From Acidobacteriota bacterium (GTDB lineage Bacteria; Acidobacteriota; Terriglobia; Terriglobales; Acidobacteriaceae): a DNA stretch of 41,461 nucleotides. Position 1 is the stretch's first letter. Each line of letters begins with the position of its first letter. The position numbers were made by a program, and so were the translations under genes. Below are positions 35,227-41,461 of this stretch, in pieces. The notes under the pieces were generated by a model that saw nothing but the letters and a program-made list of their open reading frames with translations, searched no databases and had not been told where the DNA came from. The DNA lies in assembly GCA_021792795.1 (NCBI GenBank), contig JAJYUB010000032.1, positions 1-41,461 of the forward strand, in the 5' to 3' direction.

Positions 35227-36357
35227 CTACGCGAAATCGGCCCTGCGAGTGTCGATCGCATCGCGTTCCGCATAAAAGGCCGCTGTCGGCTGCAGGTTCC
35301 CGTCGAACGGCAGCGGCCGCAGCGGTTTTCCGTCGGCGCGTTTGTCTTCCTTCTGTCCATTCAGCCAGGTATACCGGTCGGTGATACCCCAGGTCAGCAC
35401 GGCCTTGACATTGGGCTCGGCCAACATCATCGTCAGGTAGTCGCGATAGACTTTCGCGACAACTGCATCGCGTTCGAGAACCGTGCCGGGGACTTTTCTG
35501 TCCGCCACGTCCAACTCAGTCACAAACACCTGTAGATTGAGCTTGGCCATTTCGCGGACAAAACTTTGCAGCTCTTTTCCCGGTGGCGCCAGGTCCGCCT
35601 TCAGATGGCTTTGCACGCCGACCGCATCGATGGGCACTCCAGAGGCCTTCATGCGGCGAACCATCGCCAGCACGGCGTCGCGCTTCTTCTCCTGGTCGGG
35701 ATACTCAATGTCGTAATCGTTATAGGTCAACAGCGCTTTCGGATCGGCCCGACGGGCGGTTTTGTAGGCGAGGTCAATGTAGTCGTCCCCGACAAGTTCC
35801 AGCCACGGCGTCTTGCGCAACCCATGGGGCAGCCCATCCTTCGGATCGATCCCTTCGTTCACCACGTCCCAGGATTGGATTCTCCCCGCAAAATGCTGCA
35901 TCTCCGTCTGGATGTGGTCGATCATGGCCTGTCGCGCATTGGCTTTCGTAATGGGCCCGGGAAACCACTTGGGCAATTCCTCGTGCCAAATCAAATTGTG
36001 CCCGCGTACCTTCTGTCCGTTCTTTTGGGCGAAATCCATCAAGGCATCCGCTTCGTGAAAATCGTATTTCCCTGGCGCAGGACTGATCGGTCCCCACTTC
36101 ATCGCATTCTCCGGGACGACAATCGAGCACTGCTCCGCGATCAGCGCGCCATACGCAGGATTGCCGGCCAACGCCGCCGCATTGACCGCGCAACCGACCA
36201 ATAGGCCGTGGGCCTTTCCATGCGCGCGCAAAGAAGCTGGTCCGCTGACGCTCTTCGGTGGCTCGTTGGTTGTCTGCGCCCATCCGGAGCGCTGCGATAC
36301 CAGCGCTGCCCCAGCCGTCAGTCCTGCCGTTCGAAGAAATTCTCGTCTGTTTTGCAT
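35227..36357 (-). CDS. GH10 endo-1,4-beta-xylanase, Tat-exported
   Basis: Hydrolyses internal beta-1,4 bonds of xylan. The 376-residue protein begins MQNRREFLRTAGLTAGAAL, a twin-arginine signal, so it is folded before export. The GH10 barrel shows the general acid/base E168 (WDVVNEGI) and nucleophile E281 (VFVTELDV), with WHEELPKWF and ENAMKWGP also typical. The ATG at 36357 has GAGGAG four bases ahead. The divergent neighbour is a deleted FucP-type sugar permease, suggesting the pair once coupled polysaccharide breakdown to sugar uptake. A CATTGCAATG palindrome lies in the shared promoter gap. Confidence 0.95.
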   Translation of the reverse strand: MQNRREFLRTAGLTAGAALVSQRSGWAQTTNEPPKSVSGPASLRAHGKAHGLLVGCAVNAAALAGNPAYGALIAEQCSIVVPENAMKWGPISPAPGKYDFHEADALMDFAQKNGQKVRGHNLIWHEELPKWFPGPITKANARQAMIDHIQTEMQHFAGRIQSWDVVNEGIDPKDGLPHGLRKTPWLELVGDDYIDLAYKTARRADPKALLTYNDYDIEYPDQEKKRDAVLAMVRRMKASGVPIDAVGVQSHLKADLAPPGKELQSFVREMAKLNLQVFVTELDVADRKVPGTVLERDAVVAKVYRDYLTMMLAEPNVKAVLTWGITDRYTWLNGQKEDKRADGKPLRPLPFDGNLQPTAAFYAERDAIDTRRADFA

Positions 36358-36487
36358 GCATCTCCTCGCCGTCGAATTCACGATCATTGCAATGGTACGC
36401 TTTTGCGCTGTGCTCTCGTTTGCAGATACCTTAAGAGAGGCAATTCGACAGGACAGGCCAATCTACCGCGGGGGCATCGCACCAACC

Positions 36488-36955
36488 ATGGCAATGGCAA
36501 GCGTAGAAAGCCCCAACATACTGGCGGTAGAACCATCGCCGGGCAGCAAAACGGCGTTGCCCATGGTGATCGTGTTGTTCTTCTTGTGGGGGTTCATCGC
36601 CTGCCTCAACGACATCCTGGCCCCTCATCTCAAGCACCTGTTCACGCTGAATTATGCCGAGGTCATGCTGGTGCAGACCTTCTTTTTCGCCGGCTATTTC
36701 ATCATTGCGCTTCCCTCCGGCAAGGTGATTGACTGGATCGGCTATAAGTGGACGATGGTGGCTGGCCTGCTGGTGATGGGAGTGCTGGGCGGGGCGCTCA
36801 TCCCGCCGTTGCAGGGGTTCGTGGCCGACAAGATCGGCATCCACCACGCATTCTTCCTGCCCGCCCTTTGCTATGTTTACATTTGTTTCTACGGGTTCAA
36901 GGGATCGAAGATCCGGTCCTGCAGAATTGCGCAGGAAATCGCTCCAACGTTTTGA
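36488..36955 (+). pseudogene. FucP-type sugar:H+ symporter with large internal in-frame deletion
   Basis: A 155-residue remnant of an MFS sugar permease normally about 420 residues long. Residues ~26-98 are the family N-terminus: LFFLWGFIACLNDILAPHLK, the FFFAGYFIIALPSGKVIDW helix pair and WTMVAGLLVMG. It then jumps directly to the family C-terminus: LGGALIPPLQGFVADKIGI and HHAFFLPALCYVYICFYG. The frame is kept, but roughly 260 residues (about eight of twelve helices) are missing, so it cannot work as a symporter. The join lies near 36778-36785, at a GLLVMGV-like segment found in both halves of such permeases, suggesting repeat-mediated deletion. The last residues past GFKGSK may be extra. 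Confidence 0.8.
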
Positions 36956-36997
36956 GAACTTGTTGTCAGCTCTCCCCCTGGAAAACCATCTACATCG

Positions 36998-37021
36998 GGT
37001 GTATACTTGCATGTATATACC
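36998..37021 (+). promoter_or_regulatory. Inverted-repeat operator of the vapBC-higA operon
   Basis: GGTGTATAC-TTGCAT-GTATATACC: 9-bp arms with one mismatch, 6-base spacer, starting 44 bp before the vapB ATG. It contains a TATACT -10-like hexamer. Type II antitoxins of the VapB (AbrB-like) class bind such sites to autoregulate the operon. Confidence 0.7.
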
Positions 37022-37041
37022 TAATTGGGGGTGGACGAAAG

Positions 37042-37275
37042 ATGGCGAAAGCGAGAGTTTTTCAGTCAGGCAACAGCCAGGCGGTTCGACTTCCCAAGGA
37101 ATTCCGTGTCCGCAGCAAGGAAGTGGAAATCTTTCGACGCGGCGATGAATTGGTGTTGCTTGAAAACGTTCGGCCCATGGCGCAAACGTTCCATTTATTG
37201 GCTGAACTGCCCGAGGATTTCATGCCGGACGGGCGCGATGAAACGCCGCCGCAAGAACGGGAAGGCCTGGGATGA
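37042..37275 (+). CDS. vapB: VapB-type antitoxin (AbrB/SpoVT fold)
   Basis: A 77-residue antitoxin. MAKARVFQSGNSQAVRLPKE is the classic swapped-hairpin AbrB-type DNA-binding start, and the acidic, Pro-rich C-terminus (about 50-77) is the toxin-wrapping part. It neutralises the VapC nuclease and, with it, represses its own promoter. The ATG overlaps nothing upstream; the stop overlaps the vapC ATG by 4 bp, giving translational coupling and antitoxin-first order. It lies just after the deleted permease. Confidence 0.93.
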   Translation: MAKARVFQSGNSQAVRLPKEFRVRSKEVEIFRRGDELVLLENVRPMAQTFHLLAELPEDFMPDGRDETPPQEREGLG

Positions 37276-37679
37276 ATCTCAGATATCTGCTCGGCACCGA
37301 CATCTGCATCTACATTCACCGCCATCGCCCACCGGAGGTCCTCGCTCGCTTTCAACGGCTGAACCTCGGGGAGGCGGCGATCTCAGTCATCACCAGCGGC
37401 GAACTGCTCTACGGAGCGGAAAAAAGCCAGCATCGCGCGCGGGCACTCCAACTGTTGGAGGAATTCGTTACCCTGATCCCGGCCATGCCGCTGCCCGCAA
37501 ATGCGGCAGGCGCTTATGGGGCCATCCGTCGGCAATTGGAGATGCGCGGAGAAACGATTGGAAACAACGATCTTTGGATTGCCGCGCATGCGAAGGCCGC
37601 TGAACTTATATTGGTTACGAACAATGAGCGGGAGTTCAAGCGCGTACCGGGGCTGAAGGTGCAGAACTGGGCAAAGTAA
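37272..37679 (+). CDS. vapC: VapC-type toxin (PIN-domain ribonuclease)
   Basis: A 135-residue PIN-domain RNase of a type II toxin-antitoxin pair, probably cutting tRNA or rRNA when freed from VapB. Metal-binding acidic residues are in place: D10 (LLGTDICIYI), E44 (TSGELLYGAE), D100 (GNNDLWIAAHA), with an E/N-rich TNNEREF segment near 117-122 as the fourth site. It looks intact. It overlaps vapB by 4 bp, and its stop overlaps the higA-like start by one base, so all three genes form one transcript. Confidence 0.93.
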   Translation: MNLRYLLGTDICIYIHRHRPPEVLARFQRLNLGEAAISVITSGELLYGAEKSQHRARALQLLEEFVTLIPAMPLPANAAGAYGAIRRQLEMRGETIGNNDLWIAAHAKAAELILVTNNEREFKRVPGLKVQNWAK

Positions 37680-38026
37680 TGGAATGTGGGATGGGTATGG
37701 CATTAGCTGCGAAGAAAGCCATTCCGGCGTTGGGATGGAATATCCATCCAGAAGAGATTCTGCGCGAGGAATACATGAAGCCGCTGGGTCTGAGCGTCTA
37801 TGCCCTGGCGATAGAGTTGAAGCTAACGCGCCCGCGGCTGTATGACATTTTTCTGGAGCGGCGGCGAGCGATCACCGCCGACACCGCGGTTCGCCTCGCA
37901 AGATACTTTGGAACCACGGCGCAGTTCTGGATGAACATGCAATCTTCGTACGAGCTACGCGAAGCCGAGAATGCAAACCGCAAGATCGTCGACAGTATCT
38001 CGCCTCGACAGACCGATGCTGCGTAA
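37679..38026 (+). CDS. HigA-like antitoxin without HigB
   Basis: A 115-residue HTH protein of the HigA/VapI type: WNIHPEEILREEYMKPLGLS leads into the helix-turn-helix (YALAIELKLTRPRLYDIFLERR) and TAVRLARYFGTTAQFWMNMQ, all characteristic. HigA normally pairs with the RelE-like toxin HigB encoded just upstream; here that place is taken by VapC and no HigB is found. Its ATG overlaps the vapC stop (TAATG), though ATGs at 37691 and 37697 are possible. It may be an extra regulator of the vapBC operon, an orphan antitoxin, or a partner of the convergent ImmA/IrrE gene. Confidence 0.87.
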   Translation: MECGMGMALAAKKAIPALGWNIHPEEILREEYMKPLGLSVYALAIELKLTRPRLYDIFLERRRAITADTAVRLARYFGTTAQFWMNMQSSYELREAENANRKIVDSISPRQTDAA

Positions 38027-38084
38027 AAGCGAAACAAGTTGGGCATATCCGAATGCTGTCCTGACCCTCGCGTCGATCACGTTA

Positions 38085-38600
38085 TCAGAGGGGGAGACCG
38101 AGACGAATTTTGAGCGCAGGTTGTGAGACGAGCAAGCGATTCGCGAGTCTTTCAAGGGTATTGTCGCCTTCATCCATCAGGCGGCGGATCAAACTAAACG
38201 GCATGAGGATATCGGCGGCCATTTGATTCGCTTGGGTTTCTTCACGGCTGCTCAAGCCGCCACGATACATGACATCCTCAAAAATCCCTCCATCCAATCT
38301 GCTGCGATGCAAAATGTAGTGTGCGATTTCGTGAGCCACCGTGAACCTCTTTCGGATCAGTGGTTCGGATGCCCGAACGCCTATACTAAAACCGCTCGTG
38401 CCCCCATTGACCGGATCCCTCCAGATTTGGCCCGAGACGCCTTCCGGTAGGTCATGCATCTCCCAAACCCGAATTCCCAGTTCTCCTGCAATAGCAACAA
38501 CATCGACGGGAGCCGTTCTCTGATACTTCGCAATAATTTCACCAGGAGTCGGTGGAACCGTCGTTGTCCTCGTTACCGGATTTTCCATCGTGGCGGTCAT
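38085..38600 (-). CDS. ImmA/IrrE-family metallopeptidase
   Basis: A 171-residue zinc peptidase of the ImmA/IrrE (DUF955) type. The active site is H90-E91-I-A-H94 in FTVAHEIAHYILH, and SREETQANQMAADILMP (about 118-134) provides the third ligand. Members cleave HTH repressors, as in ICEBs1 ImmA-ImmR and Deinococcus IrrE-DdrO. The ATG at 38600 has GGAGG five bases ahead; the frame's earlier ATG overlaps that site. One base separates it from the stop of the upstream membrane-protein gene. The nearest HTH protein is the convergent HigA-like gene 58 bp away, a possible substrate (inference). Confidence 0.9.
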   Translation of the reverse strand: MTATMENPVTRTTTVPPTPGEIIAKYQRTAPVDVVAIAGELGIRVWEMHDLPEGVSGQIWRDPVNGGTSGFSIGVRASEPLIRKRFTVAHEIAHYILHRSRLDGGIFEDVMYRGGLSSREETQANQMAADILMPFSLIRRLMDEGDNTLERLANRLLVSQPALKIRLGLPL

Positions 38601-38601
38601 T

Positions 38602-39171
38602 CTAACCTCCATCTCCGCTAGGATAGCTAGCGCTTATGGGTTCTGTTCCTTTATCGACGGACCCTTCGTTATCTTCACCCACCTGACCATTAGATGCGTC
38701 AGGACTCCCGTTAGCATGAAGACGGGTCAAGATTGCGTCGGCTTCTTCCGACCGTTTCTGCCAGACAGCATATTCACGTTTGAATTCTGAAAGCTGCGCA
38801 TTGAGCTTCCGGTAAAGTTCAAAGAATTCAGCGCCTTGAGGGTACTGCTCGATGGCCTTTTCGAACGCTTCGCGGGCAGCTTTCTCTGCTGTGCGAGCGG
38901 CGGCGATCTTAATTTCTTTGATCCCCCAAATGCCTACGACAGCAATGATGATTCCGGCCAAGGCTACTATCAGGGTGACAACAGCCAACAGCGCTGCCAA
39001 GGCCGCTAGAAGAATCGAAGTCCAAGTTTCGAAGCTCATATGCCAAATCGTTTGCATCGCCACTTGAATAAGCTCAGCCTTGTAGTCCTGATGTCTCGAT
39101 ATCGCAAGTGTAGCCCAAGAAATAGCAACAGGCGCTAGGAATTTTCCCAATTCGCACAGTGGCGTCCTCAT
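38602..39171 (-). CDS. Membrane protein with cytoplasmic coiled coil, paired with ImmA/IrrE peptidase
   Basis: About 189 residues. A strong hydrophobic region (LLAALAALLAVVTLIVALAGIIIAVVGIW, near residues 52-82) gives one or two helices; a weaker helix may lie near 10-25. Then comes a charged helical stretch (AARTAEKAAREAFEKAIEQY, KLNAQLSEFKREYAVWQKR) likely to form a coiled coil, and a polar Asp/Gly/Ser tail. The start is uncertain: ATGs at 39171, 39060 and 39039 are all in frame with weak ribosome-binding sites. It is the first gene of a two-gene operon, one base before the ImmA/IrrE gene, suggesting a membrane sensor or tether for that peptidase. No family recognised. Confidence 0.65.
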   Translation of the reverse strand: MRTPLCELGKFLAPVAISWATLAISRHQDYKAELIQVAMQTIWHMSFETWTSILLAALAALLAVVTLIVALAGIIIAVVGIWGIKEIKIAAARTAEKAAREAFEKAIEQYPQGAEFFELYRKLNAQLSEFKREYAVWQKRSEEADAILTRLHANGSPDASNGQVGEDNEGSVDKGTEPISASYPSGDGG

Positions 39172-39251
39172 CCCGTAAAATTGACTGTTTGGTTCGAGCG
39201 CGTGTCGTCGGGCATCCAATATCTACCCTTGCAACGGAACGGAGCATTCCC

Positions 39252-40688
39252 TTGGCTGAAACCATCTATGACGTCGCCATCATCGGCGGCGGCCCTGCCG
39301 GCTACACGGCGGCCATTCGTGCTGGGCAGTATGGCCTGAAAGTCGCGCTGATTGAAAAAGAGAGCAAGCTGGGTGGGACCTGCCTGCACTGGGGCTGTAT
39401 CCCCACCAAGTCTTTGTTGTTTAACGCGGAAGTGTATGAGCACCTGAAGCATGCGGTGGAGTATGGCATCGAGGGGCTGGGCGAGGGCAAGCTCAACTGG
39501 GACACCATCCAAAAGCGCAAGCAGGCCATCATCGACAAGCACGCCAAGGGCCTTGTCTTCTTGATGAAGAAGAACAAGGTCACCGTGATCGCAGGCCATG
39601 GACGGCTGACCGGCCCGGCAAAAGATGGCATGCACTCCGTTGAGGTGCAGGCCGCAGCCAGCGGGTCGGCAGACGGCGAGCGCACTTCCGTGAAGGCGAA
39701 AAATGTGATCCTGGCGACGGGTTCCGACGCCAAGATGCTGCCGGGATTGAAGCCGGACTCCCGCGTGTTGACGAACATGGAAATTCTGGCGCTGAAAGAA
39801 ATTCCAAAGTCCATGGTCGTCATCGGATCGGGAGCGGTGGGCGTGGAATTTGGGTCTATCTTCAAGAGCTTCGGCACGGAAATCACCATCGTCGAAGCGC
39901 TGCCCAGACTGGTGCCCAATGAAGATGAAGACGTCAGCAAGGAACTGGCGCGGGTCTTCCGCAAGCGCGGGATCGAGTCCTTTGTCAGCGCGAAGTTTGA
40001 GAAGCTGGAGAAGACAAAAGACGGCGTCAAAGTGACGATTACCGGCTCCGACGGCAAGCAGATGGTGAAGGAAGCCGACAAGGTGCTGGTGGCTGTGGGC
40101 CGCGCGCAGCGCACCGGCAACGTGGGCCTGGAGAAGACAAAGATCAAGCCGGATCGCGGATTTATCAAGGTGAACGAGTGGATGCAGACGGAGGAGCCAG
40201 GCATCTACGCCGTAGGCGACATCGTCGCCGGACTGCCGCAACTGGCGCACGTCGGCATGATGTGCGGCATGGTCGTCGCGGCCAAAATCGCCGGGAAATA
40301 TGCGCGTCCCGTCAAGCGCGAGCGCATTCCTGCGTGCACCTATTGCGAGCCGCAAATCGGCAGTGTTGGCCTCACCGAAGCCGCAGCGAAAGAAAAAGGT
40401 TTGCAGGTGAAGGTGGGCAAATTTCCATTTACCGCCAACTCGAAGGCATCGATCGTCGACTCCCACGAAGGTTTTGTAAAGATTGTTGCGGACGCAAAAT
40501 ACGGCGAGATTCTCGGCGTCCACATCATCGGCCCGCAGGCGACAGAACTGATTGCCGAAGCCGTCACCGCCATGGAACTGGAAGCCACGGTCGAAGAGAT
40601 GATGTTTACCATCCACGCGCATCCAACGCTGGCGGAAGCCATGCTGGATGCTTTTGGCAGCGTCGAAAATATGGCCATCAACGCTTGA
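39252..40688 (+). CDS. lpdA: Dihydrolipoyl dehydrogenase
   Basis: E3 subunit of the 2-oxo-acid dehydrogenase complexes and glycine cleavage system; reoxidises dihydrolipoamide with FAD and NAD+. The 478-residue protein has the FAD-binding VAIIGGGPAGYTAAIRA, the redox disulfide C44/C49 in GGTCLHWGCIPTKSL, the NAD-binding VIGSGAVGVEFGSIF, the second FAD motif YAVGDIV, and the C-terminal His-Glu pair (H457, E462, in HAHPTLAEAML). The start is a TTG at 39252, with GGAG about six bases ahead; the frame's GTG at 39159 is too early. No E1 or E2 genes are nearby. Confidence 0.95.
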   Translation: MAETIYDVAIIGGGPAGYTAAIRAGQYGLKVALIEKESKLGGTCLHWGCIPTKSLLFNAEVYEHLKHAVEYGIEGLGEGKLNWDTIQKRKQAIIDKHAKGLVFLMKKNKVTVIAGHGRLTGPAKDGMHSVEVQAAASGSADGERTSVKAKNVILATGSDAKMLPGLKPDSRVLTNMEILALKEIPKSMVVIGSGAVGVEFGSIFKSFGTEITIVEALPRLVPNEDEDVSKELARVFRKRGIESFVSAKFEKLEKTKDGVKVTITGSDGKQMVKEADKVLVAVGRAQRTGNVGLEKTKIKPDRGFIKVNEWMQTEEPGIYAVGDIVAGLPQLAHVGMMCGMVVAAKIAGKYARPVKRERIPACTYCEPQIGSVGLTEAAAKEKGLQVKVGKFPFTANSKASIVDSHEGFVKIVADAKYGEILGVHIIGPQATELIAEAVTAMELEATVEEMMFTIHAHPTLAEAMLDAFGSVENMAINA

Positions 40689-40769
40689 AAGAAGTGAATT
40701 TTTTACCCATTCGGAGAGGTTGGAGTGAGCATACGGTAAGATTGTCTGGATTATCTCGGGGCGCTGCGA

Positions 40770-41240
40770 ATGGACCATCCTGCGGCTTTGAATGATGTTT
40801 ACCGGAGATTCGGAGAAGCAGCAGAAGCGGCGCAACTTCTCGAAACTGAACTAGGCATCTTACTCTTGAAATTCCACTGCGAAGGTGAGGGGCTGTTCGA
40901 GAGCCAGAATCCATCACGGGCAGCGGAGATCTTTGCCTGCGTTGACCGTCAAACACTGGGCCAGATCCTCAAGAACCTAAACAATCGAACACAGTCTCTT
41001 GACGCGCTTGAAGCACTCCTCTCGAAGGCTCTTCAGGCGCGGAACCGGCTCTTTCACACCTTTTACCCGAAACATAATTTTCGGAGAAATTCCGATGAGG
41101 GAAGAACAGTCATGATGCAAGACCTTGATGCCATTCATTCCGCATTGATGGACGCATACAAAGCCATTCTTGCGCTTCGTGGTATCGATCTCGACACTTT
41201 GACGTTGACGACATTGCCAACTCGCCATTTACCAATCTGA
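40770..41240 (+). CDS. Small helical protein with HEPN-like RNxxxH motif
   Basis: A 156-residue, mostly helical soluble protein. The segment LLSKALQARNRLFHTFYPKH holds the R-N-x3-H arrangement typical of HEPN-domain proteins (many are toxin or defence RNases), followed by an EGRTVMMQDLDAIHSALMDAY helix like those seen after this motif. Similarity is by motif only. The start at 40770 has a weak GGGG upstream. It stands 81 bp after lpdA and looks AT-richer than its neighbours. The absence of an MNT nucleotidyltransferase partner leaves function open. Confidence 0.6.
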   Translation: MDHPAALNDVYRRFGEAAEAAQLLETELGILLLKFHCEGEGLFESQNPSRAAEIFACVDRQTLGQILKNLNNRTQSLDALEALLSKALQARNRLFHTFYPKHNFRRNSDEGRTVMMQDLDAIHSALMDAYKAILALRGIDLDTLTLTTLPTRHLPI

Positions 41241-41252
41241 AGGCAATCGGAT

Positions 41253-41273
41253 CACCCAAGCCGCCTCTGGGTG
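41253..41273 (+). terminator. Weak hairpin after the HEPN-like gene
   Basis: CACCCA / TGGGTG with a 9-base loop, 12 bp past the stop codon. No U-tract follows, so it is only a candidate. Confidence 0.3.
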
Positions 41274-41383
41274 GGATGGAGACGATGTCCGTCCTCGCAT
41301 AATGAACAACAAGTCAGCCCGCGAAACGACCTTGTAATTCTACTTCTCTTTCAAGATGAGACTAATTATGCTATTTTGTCTTC

Positions 41384-41461
41384 ATGGCAAGACCACGAAT
41401 AACCGATGAGCAGTTGGTCGCATCCGCACGGCAGGTTGCGCAGCAAACCCAGGATATTCGC
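41384..41461 (+). CDS. Start of a possible KfrA-type DNA-binding protein (cut by window edge)
   Basis: Only 26 codons are in the window: MARPRITDEQLVASARQVAQ and six more. The opening resembles the N-terminal DNA-binding region of KfrA-like plasmid proteins, where a helix-turn-helix follows. No Shine-Dalgarno is visible and a TATGCT element lies just upstream, so the mRNA may have a very short leader. Identification is tentative. Confidence 0.4.
   Translation, partial: MARPRITDEQLVASARQVAQQTQDIR

Noticed and set aside
36358-36487. CATTGCAATG palindrome as a catabolite operator for the xylanase
   Set aside because: Ten bases only, no LacI-type centre and no second copy, so no regulator can be assigned.
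39168-40835. 555-codon leftward open frame
   Set aside because: Antisense shadow of lpdA, rich in His and Arg, with no recognisable domain.

Overview
The window looks like a chromosomal segment of a Gram-negative, moderately high-GC bacterium, most likely an Acidobacteriota (Terriglobia-type) organism. This is an inference from gene content: a ygfZ / DUF1844 / MBL hydrolase / ribF run facing a class A PBP, ATP-type PEP carboxykinase, a DUF3106 protein in an ECF sigma operon, secreted M28 and GH10 enzymes, and a Kdo hydroxylase that implies Kdo-containing LPS. No database search was possible.

Layout. 0-3 kb: the start of an IS630-type transposase cut by the window edge, then a leftward ECF sigma / anti-sigma / DUF3106 operon and a tRNA-Val(CAC). 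3-14.5 kb: three multi-pass GT-C-type membrane proteins, enolase, a secreted VirB10-like protein, a leftward mtnP / PfkB kinase / GT-C operon and a secreted HExxH protein. 14.5-18.3 kb: the rightward ygfZ / DUF1844 / MBL / ribF operon, ending at a hairpin shared with the convergent PBP1A gene. 20.9-23 kb: an S41-family protein whose catalytic Ser and Lys positions are substituted, and a monohaem cytochrome c.

23-25.7 kb is the most system-like stretch. A membrane protein overlaps a small winged-helix regulator, followed by a secreted DUF1579-like protein and a second membrane protein. The two promoter regions carry the same inverted repeat (6-bp arms, 7-bp spacer), each overlapping the presumed -10 element, so this looks like a small autoregulated envelope regulon. 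25.7-36.4 kb: pckA with a short gene tucked behind it, an AmpG-like permease, a DksA/TraR zinc-finger protein, ruvA, Kdo hydroxylase, a secreted M28 peptidase and a Tat-exported GH10 xylanase.

36.4-41.5 kb is accessory-looking: a FucP-type sugar permease with most of its middle deleted in frame, a vapB-vapC-higA operon, a convergent operon of a membrane/coiled-coil protein and an ImmA/IrrE peptidase, lpdA, a HEPN-like protein, and the start of a possible KfrA-type DNA-binding protein. Several of these genes look AT-richer than their neighbours by eye. Start codons were chosen by Shine-Dalgarno spacing and family length; alternatives are given where the choice is uncertain.
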